The translations under genes and the position numbers were made by a program. From JALZCH01 sp036400075 (GTDB lineage: Bacteria > Acidobacteriota > Blastocatellia > Pyrinomonadales > Pyrinomonadaceae), in the NCBI GenBank assembly GCA_036400075.1, contig DASWLV010000015.1, forward strand, positions 1 through 36,145: a stretch of 36,145 bases of DNA, written 5' to 3'. How positions within the stretch are numbered: the first letter of the stretch is position 1; every line of letters begins with the position of its first letter. The notes under the pieces are model-generated. The model did no database searches and was not told the DNA's origin. It saw only the letters and a program-made list of their open reading frames with translations. Below are positions 1 through 6,396 of the stretch, piece after piece.

Positions 1-816
1 TTCGCCCGCCAAAGTCGCTCGCACGCGAAGTCTTGTGCCGTTGTCAGCAGTTTCGTATTTGTCGCGCCCGTCGGCTTCAAAAGAAAATCGCGGAGCGCGC
101 GTCGAGGCGATGGTTATTGCACGCCCGCGCTGTTCGATGGCAATCCGTTCGGGAGCTTCGAGCCGCTGTTCCAATGTTTGCCGCGAAGAATTGCGTTCGG
201 CTTGCGGGAGATTGGAAACGGCGCGCTCGGCGGCTTCGGTCGGGCTATCGCTGCGAGCAAAATCAAGCTGATAAGTTCCGTTCAAACGCGAGCTAACACC
301 GGAATTGTTCGGATAATTTGAATTGTTTGGAGGATAATTTTGATTGCCGCTCGGATTACTCGCGCTGTCAAAATCGGCGTTCAGATTGTATTCACGCGCC
401 AGCTCGCCGAGCGAGCCGCGCAAAGCCGTCCAATCGCGATTAACGCGAGTTCCGAGTCTTGTGTTTTGCAAAAAGCGATTGATGTCGCGCGCTTCGTCGA
501 AAACGGTTTGCGCGTCGGCGCTCGTCGCGTCGCGCCCGTTAAAACGGGTTTCAAAACTGGTCAAAGCTCGTTGAAAATCTTCGATGTCCCGATGAATATT
601 GTCGGCATCGGTTCCGCGCAGGCGTACGTTTTGAATTGACTCGTCAAAGCTGTTTTTAAAATTATCGGCTTGAACGCGAATTTTTTGAATCAATGCGCGC
701 ATCTGCCGCTCGCTCGTCGTCCGGCGATTAGTTTGCGCCGATGCGCTTTGAACAACTCCGCCAATCGTTAGCGCACAGACCAGCGCCATAAAAATAAAAT
801 TCTGCAATCGTTTCAT
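1..816 (-). CDS. Secreted hypothetical protein, 3' end outside window
   Basis: The minus strand is open for 272 codons from an ATG at 816 down to base 1, with no stop, so the C-terminus lies outside the window. A strong Shine-Dalgarno (AAGGAGC) lies about 8 nt upstream. The N-terminus is a clear signal peptide: basic MKR, then a hydrophobic stretch, then a cleavage site after ASA near residue 27. Residues 30-125 look helical and charged (many R, D, E, N). Residues 130-155 are a low-complexity N/P/S linker, followed by a part that looks beta-rich. I recognise no named family. It is divergent from the OsmC gene, with about 255 nt between them. That this is a real gene is well supported by the SD, the signal peptide and the length; its function is unknown. 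Confidence 0.8.
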   Translation of the reverse strand, partial: MKRLQNFIFMALVCALTIGGVVQSASAQTNRRTTSERQMRALIQKIRVQADNFKNSFDESIQNVRLRGTDADNIHRDIEDFQRALTSFETRFNGRDATSADAQTVFDEARDINRFLQNTRLGTRVNRDWTALRGSLGELAREYNLNADFDSASNPSGNQNYPPNNSNYPNNSGVSSRLNGTYQLDFARSDSPTEAAERAVSNLPQAERNSSRQTLEQRLEAPERIAIEQRGRAITIASTRAPRFSFEADGRDKYETADNGTRLRVRATLAGE

Positions 817-1071
817 CTTTTTGCTCCTTTTAACTTGCCTCATTTCACAATGACCGCTTTTTTGATGCAGCATTTTTTATGCCGAACGTTTTAATTTTGG
901 TTTTTAAATTCGCGGCAAAACAAAAACTCTTCCGTTTGGAAAGTTTAAGCTCGCTTTTCGTTGCCAAATTTCCCGCTTAGAGTTATTTTTATTTCACTCT
1001 CGTTTTTCTTCGCAAATTCGAGCAGCCGGCTGCGTTCTGCAATTCGCGGATCTGCCGCACGGCAGCAAAAT

Positions 1072-1503
1072 ATGGAAAACAAAGATTACAAAACCAGCAT
1101 TTATTATGCTGAAAACGATTTTTTTATCGGCGTCAGTCCGAGCGGTCACGCCGTTTCGATGGATGCCGACGGGGAGCGAAACGCCGCGCCGACACCGCTC
1201 GAACTGCTGTTGATCGCTGTCGGCTCCTGCACGGCTTATGATGTCATCGAGATTTTGAAAAAGAAACGGCAAGACGTAACCGATTATCGAATCGAAGTGC
1301 ACGGCGCGAGACGCGACGATTATCCGCGTTCGTTCAAGCGGCTTGAAGTTCACCATATCGTGCGCGGACGTTCCGTTTCGTCAGAAGCCGTCCGACAGGC
1401 AGTTGAGCTTTCCGATCAAAAATACTGCTCGGTCATCGCCACAGTCCGTCCGACTGCTGAAGTCGTATCAACGTTTGAAATCGTCGAGGAAGGAGACGAA
1501 TAA
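1072..1503 (+). CDS. OsmC family peroxiredoxin-like protein
   Basis: A 143-residue protein of usual OsmC/YhfA size. It has both hallmark cysteines: Cys53 in VGSCTAYDV and Cys119 in DQKYCSV, the pair used in the family to reduce organic hydroperoxides with thiol cofactors. The GxSPSGHAVSMD and PTPLELLLIAVG segments also match the family. I chose the ATG at 1072 because the family starts here. The open frame continues upstream to a TTG at 961, but that extension has no family character. The stop overlaps the A of the next ATG by one base, so the YARHG gene downstream is probably translationally coupled. Whether it acts on organic peroxide or another substrate cannot be told from the sequence. 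Confidence 0.9.
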   Translation: MENKDYKTSIYYAENDFFIGVSPSGHAVSMDADGERNAAPTPLELLLIAVGSCTAYDVIEILKKKRQDVTDYRIEVHGARRDDYPRSFKRLEVHHIVRGRSVSSEAVRQAVELSDQKYCSVIATVRPTAEVVSTFEIVEEGDE

Positions 1504-2675
1504 TGAAGAATTACGAATTACGAATTACGAATTACGGATTTGTGCTTTTGCTTTTACTGATCACTGCTCACTGCTCACTGCTCATTGTGACAGCGCAGGA
1601 CAATCTAAAAAAGTGGGAAACTTTTGATTTCGCTGCAAAGAAATTGACGGCGACGCAAATCAAAAATCTCGATTTGGAAGAATTGGGACGCCTTCGAGGA
1701 ATCGTTTTCGGGAAACACGGTCGCGTTTTTAAAGAAAAATCAATTCAGGAATATCTCGAAAAACGCGCTTGGTACAAGCCGAATCAGCGTTTTAGAAATG
1801 CCGAGTTAAACGCAACCGAACGCCAGAATCTCGATTTGATTCGTCTCGCCGAAGCCGAGAAACACGATTTTGTCCAGCCCGGCGATTTGCGTCTGTGGCA
1901 GAAAAAACCGATTCCCGAAGATAAGATTTACGCCAATTCAGCCGCCGATTGGCGAATTATGATTGCCGAAATTGAAGCGATTCACGGCAAAACTTTTCCC
2001 GAAGAGCCTTGGCTGCAAAAATATTTTGAAGAGCGTTACTGGTACAAAGCCAACCCGAATTATATCGCAGCAGCTCTTTCAACAACCGAACGCAAAAACA
2101 TCGAAGCGATCAACAAAAAACGCGACGAGCAGCGCAAAGTCGCAGTTTCGTTCGGCGATATGGAAAAATTTCAAAACGTGCCGCTGACCGAAAAAATGCT
2201 TGAAGGCGTAACGCTCAGCGAGCTTCGGATGATGCGAAACGAATTCTGGGCGCGCCGCGGGAAATCTTTCAACGTTCCCGGAATCCGGGTTCAGTTTGAA
2301 TGGCAGGATTGGTATCGTCCGGCGAAAGATCAGAAAACCGTTAAGCTCAACGCAATCGAAGAACAAAACGTCAAGCTGCTCGAAACGATGGAGGCGAATC
2401 TTCGCAATAAAATCGCTACCGAGCCGATTTCGGTCGAATTGTTTGAGGGAATGTTTACGGAAGATTTGCGGGTTTTGCGAAACGAAATTTACGCGCGGCG
2501 CGGCAAGGTTTTTAAATCAAAAGATTTGAAAGAATATTTCGCGGCGCAAAGCTGGTATAAGCCCGATCCGAATTTTCAGGACGAAATGCTTTCGGAAGTT
2601 GAAAAGAAAAATCTGGCGGTTATCAAAGAAGCCGAAGATATGGCAATCAGCAAGTTTTCCGAAGCCGAAGGCTGA
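1503..2675 (+). CDS. Secreted protein with four YARHG repeats
   Basis: A 390-residue exported protein. Residues 1-31 form a signal peptide. Four YARHG-type units follow at roughly 40-110, 150-215, 235-300 and 315-380. Each has an L-R-x-E-I/F-x-A-R-R/H-G-K-x-F core, then a W-Y-K/R-P motif, then L-x-x-x-E-x-x-N. The best copies are LRNEIYARRGKVF and LRGIVFGKHGRVF. YARHG domains are extracellular and of unknown function. The ATG overlaps the OsmC stop by one base. The first 80 nt are built from tandem heptamers (4 x GAATTAC, 3 x CACTGCT), which supply most of the signal peptide. A 103-bp piece of this gene's 3' end is duplicated at 4084-4186. Confidence 0.88.
   Translation: MKNYELRITNYGFVLLLLLITAHCSLLIVTAQDNLKKWETFDFAAKKLTATQIKNLDLEELGRLRGIVFGKHGRVFKEKSIQEYLEKRAWYKPNQRFRNAELNATERQNLDLIRLAEAEKHDFVQPGDLRLWQKKPIPEDKIYANSAADWRIMIAEIEAIHGKTFPEEPWLQKYFEERYWYKANPNYIAAALSTTERKNIEAINKKRDEQRKVAVSFGDMEKFQNVPLTEKMLEGVTLSELRMMRNEFWARRGKSFNVPGIRVQFEWQDWYRPAKDQKTVKLNAIEEQNVKLLETMEANLRNKIATEPISVELFEGMFTEDLRVLRNEIYARRGKVFKSKDLKEYFAAQSWYKPDPNFQDEMLSEVEKKNLAVIKEAEDMAISKFSEAEG
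1508..1582 (+). repeat. Heptamer tandem repeats inside the signal-peptide coding region
   Basis: Four exact tandem copies of GAATTAC occupy 1508-1535 and three of CACTGCT occupy 1562-1582. Seven is not a multiple of three, so three copies make a 21-nt, seven-residue period; the first array reads as NYELRIT followed by NYG. The related heptamers GATTTAC/GATTCAC recur at 33448-33475, also at a gene start. Confidence 0.9.
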
Positions 2676-2690
2676 TAAGGTTTTAATTTG

Positions 2691-2737
2691 TCCCGCGTGA
2701 CGGGAAAAAAAGGAAAAGGCGACAGTTATCGCCTTTT
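2691..2737 (+). terminator. Hairpin plus intrinsic terminator after the YARHG gene
   Basis: Two stem-loops follow the stop at 2675. The first, 2691-2705, is TCCCG-CGTGA-CGGGA. The second is AAAAGGCGA (2714-2722), a six-base loop, then TCGCCTTTT (2729-2737), ending in a T-run. The second is a standard Rho-independent terminator. The first has a counterpart after the duplicated fragment at 4202-4220. Confidence 0.8.
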
Positions 2738-2762
2738 TCATTTCAGCTACTTTCAAGAAATT

Positions 2763-2999
2763 TTATTTGGCGACTTGCAGGAAAACATCCCACGCCCAGC
2801 GACCGACTTTTGATCTATGCCCGTCTTTGACTTTCGCCCTGTATCTAAACCAATTTCCGTGTTCGTCTTTGCGGCGTGATTCGTGATAATCAAGCTCGAT
2901 AACTGTTACATCAGATTCGGATAATTTTTGTAATTCGTTTGCTTCCGACTCTCCGTTATGATTCGAGTCGTTTAGCGAGCATTCTTTCCATTTTGGCAA
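2763..2999 (-). CDS. Small hypothetical protein, possible TTG start
   Basis: A 78-residue ORF that overlaps the 3' end of the upstream minus-strand gene by 44 nt in another frame. The only early start is TTG at 2999; AAGG sits directly against it, which is poor spacing. Residues 27-78 look like genuine protein, rich in aromatic and charged residues (ELDYHESRRKDEHGNWFRYR, later GRWAWDVFLQ). No family is recognised. It could be a separate gene reached by coupling from its neighbour, or the tail of that neighbour separated by a frameshift. The region is more AT-rich than its surroundings. Confidence 0.42.
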   Translation of the reverse strand: MPKWKECSLNDSNHNGESEANELQKLSESDVTVIELDYHESRRKDEHGNWFRYRAKVKDGHRSKVGRWAWDVFLQVAK

Positions 3000-3714
3000 C
3001 CTTTTTGGTGATTTCTGCGTTGAAATTTAAATGTGGATTTGCAAGTGCTTTATCCTTAAGGTCTTTCAGTTCCGACACGTAATAATCTTTGGCTTGAACA
3101 AATCCTCGTCTCAAATTTTCTAAAACGTCATTTTCGTTTAACGATGCAATTTTCTCTTTCGTTGATTCAATTGCACTATCTAACGCAGAACCTTCATCAT
3201 GACCGATGGACTTAAGAATTGGAGTGATTTGTTTCAGTGCCAACATTGCTCCTGCATGAACTTCTTGAAGCCGAGTTAAGTCAGTTGAAATACCTTCACC
3301 AGACCCGTCCTCAAACATAACAGCAACAATTGTCAATGTTCTCTCACCTTCTGGGGATGCAGAAAAAGGTGTGACATTAACGTCATTTGATTTTAAAGAC
3401 CAACTGTTGATTGCTCCATTAATTTCAATCCTATTAATGGAGTTTTTATCAGTTTTGTTATCGGAGATTCCAATAGAATAAGCTAAAATCGGTTTGTCGC
3501 CGACATTTTTAACAGTTATAGCGAAACGAGAGTTTTCCCCATTTTTTTCCAATTCTTTAATTGAATGAACCATCAAAGACTTCGTTTTATTCTCGATGCG
3601 AAGTTTTTTGACATCGCTTTGTCCTTCAGTTGCTAAGACCATTGCACCAACAGTTATAGTGCATACAACGAACAACAGAAAAACAACAATACGTGTATTA
3701 AGATTTTTTTTCAT
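2956..3714 (-). CDS. Exported hypothetical protein, AT-rich
   Basis: Reading starts at the ATG at 3714, preceded by a good SD (AAAGGAAAC), rather than the longer open frame up to 3852. The product has 252 residues. It begins with MKKNLN, a hydrophobic segment at about 9-29 and a possible cleavage after LATEG, so it is exported or anchored by its N-terminus. Residues 35-150 look like a beta-sandwich (ITVKNVGDKPILAYSIGI resembles Ig-like folds of periplasmic proteins). Residues 150-252 look helical and charged, ending KKVAKMERMLAKRLES. Base composition and codon use (many AAA, ATT, TTA) are AT-richer than neighbouring genes, consistent with acquired DNA. No function can be assigned. Confidence 0.75.
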   Translation of the reverse strand: MKKNLNTRIVVFLLFVVCTITVGAMVLATEGQSDVKKLRIENKTKSLMVHSIKELEKNGENSRFAITVKNVGDKPILAYSIGISDNKTDKNSINRIEINGAINSWSLKSNDVNVTPFSASPEGERTLTIVAVMFEDGSGEGISTDLTRLQEVHAGAMLALKQITPILKSIGHDEGSALDSAIESTKEKIASLNENDVLENLRRGFVQAKDYYVSELKDLKDKALANPHLNFNAEITKKVAKMERMLAKRLES

Positions 3715-3909
3715 TATCGTTTCCTTTCTGCTTTTAGAAAGCAAAATTGAAAAAGGTAGAAAGAATAAGCGGCTCAAACTAAACTTTCGGATTTGAACAG
3801 CCGAGTTTGTTTGCGAAAGTGAATAGCCGTGAACCCAGATTGTACGACGCAAAGATAATGAACTGATAACAAATATTTGTCAACAAAAATTTGGAAAATC
3901 TCCAAATAA

Positions 3910-3945
3910 AAGAGCGAGGATATTAGAAATATCGCCCCACTTTTT
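3910..3945 (-). terminator. Weak hairpin between convergent/decayed genes
   Basis: Read on the minus strand, GCGATATT-tct-AATATC with a two-base bulge then CGC is followed by TCTTTTATTT. It lies just past the stop of the gene remnant at 3966-4076 and was probably its terminator. A T-run is also present on the other side. Confidence 0.45.
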
Positions 3946-3965
3946 TATTTTGTTTTTACGTGCAT

Positions 3966-4076
3966 TTATCTGTTATTGCGATTCGGCGCGCTGGCTCGAA
4001 TAGTGGTTTCCGAACCGCTCGCCAGATTTAAATCGTCTCGTCCTTCGATATAAACCGAGCCTGCCCCCGCGTTGCT
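3966..4076 (-). pseudogene. C-terminal remnant of a lost gene
   Basis: On the minus strand a frame of 36 codons plus TAA reads as coherent protein (NAGAGSVYIEGRDD, then LNLASGSETTIRAS) with codon use like the native genes. It is cut off upstream: about 3 codons above it the frame meets a TGA, exactly where the copied YARHG sequence begins. The parent family is not recognisable from so short a piece. It is read here as the tail of a gene truncated by the rearrangement that placed the duplicated YARHG end beside it. Confidence 0.5.
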
Positions 4077-4083
4077 AAACTTT

Positions 4084-4186
4084 CAAGACCGAAATGCTTT
4101 CGGAAGTTGAAAAGAAAAATCTGGCTGTCGTCAAAAAAGCCGAAGATATGGCAATCAGCAAGTTTTCCGAAGCCGAAGGCTGATAA
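4084..4186 (+). repeat. Partial duplication of the YARHG gene 3' end
   Basis: About 103 nt nearly match 2583-2679, including the coding end and stop of the YARHG gene (GAAATGCTTTCGGAAGTTG through GAAGCCGAAGGCTGATAA). Differences are few and clustered around the codons for AVIKE, here AVVKK. No start or upstream YARHG sequence is present, so it is a dead fragment. A hairpin with the same CGTG-type loop follows it, as at the original. Confidence 0.9.
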
Positions 4187-4201
4187 AGCCTAAATTTAAC
4201 G

Positions 4202-4220
4202 AGTCTCGCGTGTCGAGACT
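4202..4220 (+). other. Short stem-loop after the duplicated YARHG end
   Basis: AGTCTCG-CGTGT-CGAGACT forms a perfect 7-bp stem with a five-base loop. The equivalent place after the intact YARHG gene (2691-2705) has a different stem but a nearly identical CGTG-containing loop. Confidence 0.6.
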
Positions 4221-4235
4221 TTGACCAACCCAAAA

Positions 4236-4281
4236 AGAAAGCGGAAAATGTCGAAAGAGAATTTTCCGCTTTCTTTTTTTT
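4236..4281 (+). terminator. Strong hairpin with T-run touching the next start codon
   Basis: AGAAAGCGGAAAAT (4236-4249) pairs perfectly with 4261-4274 across an 11-nt loop and runs into a T-tract ending at 4281. The ATG of the J-domain gene is at 4283, so this intrinsic terminator abuts a start codon and leaves no room for a Shine-Dalgarno. Confidence 0.85.
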
Positions 4282-4282
4282 A

Positions 4283-5095
4283 ATGAATTTACTTTCGCCC
4301 GAAGAAATCGAACTCAACAAAAAGCTGCAAGTTTTGCGGCGTCTCGAAAATCGGCTCGCCGAACGGGAAGAATCGCTCGTCGGTTTCCGCGAGGAATTAA
4401 AGATTTTCGAGGCTCGATACAGTCAGGAAGTCGCGCGGCTTTACGCCGAATTGGATAAAATCGAAGCCGAGATTGCCGAAGAAGAAGCGCGTTTAGCGCC
4501 GGACGATGCCGAAATCCAGCGCCGCTCCGAAGAAGCGCGCGAGCGCGCAGCCGAATCTGCCGCAGCCGCAGCAGATGAAGAAAACTGGCAGGCTTGCAGC
4601 CATAAATTTTATCCTTCGCCCGAAATGAAACGCGCTTATTACAAGCTCGCCAAATTGATTCACCCGGATCTAGCCGTTGACCGCGAAGAACAGGAGCGGC
4701 GGCATCAATTGATGGCAAAACTTAACGACGCTTATGCGGCGGGTGATGCGAAATTAATGGACGCGCTCGTTGAAGAACATCGCGACAGCCCGCAATTAAT
4801 CAAAGGCGATACAATCGGCGATCAATTGATTCGCGCGATTCGCCAGATTTATCAGGTCAAACATCGCTTGCAGGCATTAAGAACCGAAAGCATCGAGCTG
4901 GAAGAATCGGAAAACAATCAGCTTCGCTTAAAAGTCGAAGCCGAAATGCAAGCCGGCAGAAATCTTTTGTCGCAAATGGCTGAACGAACGAAAACTCAAA
5001 TCAAACGCGCCGAACGAAAGCTCAATCATTTACGCCAAGTTACGGAGATCGAAGCGGACGAGCGATTTGGTTTAAACGTCTCGATGTTTCGCTAA
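4283..5095 (+). CDS. J-domain, coiled-coil protein
   Basis: A 270-residue cytoplasmic protein. Residues 5-100 are a long charged coiled coil (heptads of L, E, R, A). A J-domain core follows with YYKLAKLIHPDLA; the diagnostic HPD tripeptide, which in DnaJ-type proteins stimulates Hsp70 ATPase, is at 127-129. Residues 180-260 form a second coiled coil. There is no G/F region, zinc centre or substrate domain, so it is a type III-like co-chaperone, probably serving DnaK at a specific site. No SD precedes the ATG: a terminator hairpin ends one base before it. Expression must therefore be leaderless, read-through, or start elsewhere; the next in-frame ATG is far inside. A very small gene follows 67 nt downstream. 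Confidence 0.82.
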   Translation: MNLLSPEEIELNKKLQVLRRLENRLAEREESLVGFREELKIFEARYSQEVARLYAELDKIEAEIAEEEARLAPDDAEIQRRSEEARERAAESAAAAADEENWQACSHKFYPSPEMKRAYYKLAKLIHPDLAVDREEQERRHQLMAKLNDAYAAGDAKLMDALVEEHRDSPQLIKGDTIGDQLIRAIRQIYQVKHRLQALRTESIELEESENNQLRLKVEAEMQAGRNLLSQMAERTKTQIKRAERKLNHLRQVTEIEADERFGLNVSMFR

Positions 5096-5162
5096 AAATA
5101 AATTGATTTGGCAACTCGTTTTCGTTTTGAGCATTCTACAAACGAAAACAACGGAGGCAACA

Positions 5163-5345
5163 ATGGCGGTTAAAGGAAGCAAAAACACCAAACAGCGCGC
5201 AACGAAAACCAAAGCTGAAATGATGGGAAAAGATTCCGCGAGTAAAGATTCAAACCAAAACGCCGAATCAGAAACGACTGAAAATTTACCGAAAATAAGC
5301 AAACGGAAATCTACAGAACGGGACGGCGACAAGTCTGTGCATTAA
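5163..5345 (+). CDS. Small basic hydrophilic protein
   Basis: A 60-residue ORF starting at the ATG at 5163, with an excellent SD (GGAGG, 5153-5157) at normal spacing. The composition is almost wholly K, T, S, E, N, D and Q with no hydrophobic core (begins MAVKGSKNTKQRATKTKAEM), so it is probably disordered. The SD argues for a real gene despite its size. Such lysine-rich peptides can be nucleic-acid binding or stress proteins, but nothing in the sequence decides this. Confidence 0.6.
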   Translation: MAVKGSKNTKQRATKTKAEMMGKDSASKDSNQNAESETTENLPKISKRKSTERDGDKSVH

Positions 5346-5393
5346 TTGCTCAGAGCGTAGTTTTTAAAAGCCGTCTCCAAAATCCTTTGCGCT

Positions 5394-5434
5394 CTTTGCG
5401 GTTAATTTTCAATGCTCAAAATGAAACCGCAAAG
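5394..5434. repeat. Inverted repeat between convergent genes
   Basis: CTTTGCGGTT (5394-5403) pairs perfectly with AACCGCAAAG (5425-5434), and the inner ATTTT/AAAAT extends the stem. There is no T-run, so it is a weak terminator at best. Its position between converging genes suggests a transcription barrier or a short palindromic repeat. Confidence 0.6.
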
Positions 5435-5476
5435 AACCGCAGCGTCCTAAATCCAGACCGAAAGACGACGGTTGTT

Positions 5477-6049
5477 TTACGGTTTATGGGAAACTCTCTG
5501 AACACGATTGAGATTGATTTCCTGCATCGTGCCGTCGCGCATTACAAAACGCAGAGTTCCGCTTTCGGGCAAGCAATCTTCTGAAAAACCGCCCGCCGAG
5601 TTTTTGCGCGCTGGCGCATCATCCTGTTCAAAATGAACCGCGCCTTCGAGCCGGATCAGATAGCTTCCGTTATAGCTTCCGGTCGAAGCGAGCTTCATTA
5701 CCACCGTTTGCCGTTTGTCCAAATTAAACGACTCGACTTCGCGCGTGCTGCCGCGATGCGTCGCCAGCGGCATAACCAATAAATCTGCGGATTTTGCGCC
5801 TAAAAAATTCAGCGTCATACTTGCCACGCCTTCGGTGGCTTTAATGTCAACCGTGACCGACACTTTGCCGGGACCGGCAACGAAAGAATAATAAAATTCT
5901 TTGTCCGCGCCGCCCAGGCTCCCTTTCAACTCAGCGCTTGAAAGCGGAGTCGGATTGTCTGGGTTTCTTGATTGAGCCAAATTTGAATTGATAAATGCCG
6001 CAAACATCAAAACCGTCATCAATGCAAATGCTTTCCAATTTTTTCTCAT
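5477..6049 (-). CDS. Secreted beta-sandwich protein (PPC-like), unknown role
   Basis: A 190-residue protein with a signal peptide (MRKNWK, hydrophobic 8-22, cleavage near SNLAQ, about residue 26). Residues 35-140 look like a bacterial pre-peptidase C-terminal (PPC)-type beta-sandwich: an SLGGADKEFYYSFVAGPGKV opening, GVASMTLNFLG in the middle and GSYNGSYLIRLEG at the end. The last 40 residues include one cysteine. The start is supported by the SD GGGAGG on the minus strand. PPC domains usually accompany secreted enzymes; here it stands alone, so it may be a binding or processing module. The family assignment is by pattern only. Confidence 0.72.
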   Translation of the reverse strand: MRKNWKAFALMTVLMFAAFINSNLAQSRNPDNPTPLSSAELKGSLGGADKEFYYSFVAGPGKVSVTVDIKATEGVASMTLNFLGAKSADLLVMPLATHRGSTREVESFNLDKRQTVVMKLASTGSYNGSYLIRLEGAVHFEQDDAPARKNSAGGFSEDCLPESGTLRFVMRDGTMQEINLNRVQRVSHKP

Positions 6050-6272
6050 TTTATCTTCAAACCTCCCTTTTCAGCCTCGAAGCAGCTTTAAGACTGATAA
6101 GCCGACAAGACGGCAACATCGGCTGTTTTCCGTCGCTGTCGAACTTTGAATTTTACTGAATTAAAGCTTACGTGCAGCAGAATCTTTATACTCTCGTTGA
6201 TTTCATAAAGTCAATAAAATTATTAGATTTAAAAGATCTTGAAGTGAAAGATTTCAACGGGGCGGGTCAAAA

Positions 6273-6303
6273 GTGAGAATGTAAATTCTCTTTACATTCT
6301 CAC
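6273..6303 (-). terminator. Perfect 13-bp hairpin, probable terminator of the hybrid kinase gene
   Basis: GTGAGAATGTAAA (6273-6285) and TTTACATTCTCAC (6291-6303) form a perfect stem with a five-base loop. On the minus strand it is followed by TTTTGA, a short T-run. It lies about 95 nt past the stop of the kinase gene. The remainder of 6050-6396 shows only the SD of the PPC-like gene and no further gene. Confidence 0.6.
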
Positions 6304-6396
6304 CTTCTCAAGTTTCAGTAATAATGAAATGACGCTGGCTCAGTGTTCAAAAATCATTCTGAGAAATAATTAACGCCGCTTCATTACGACTGCGTA

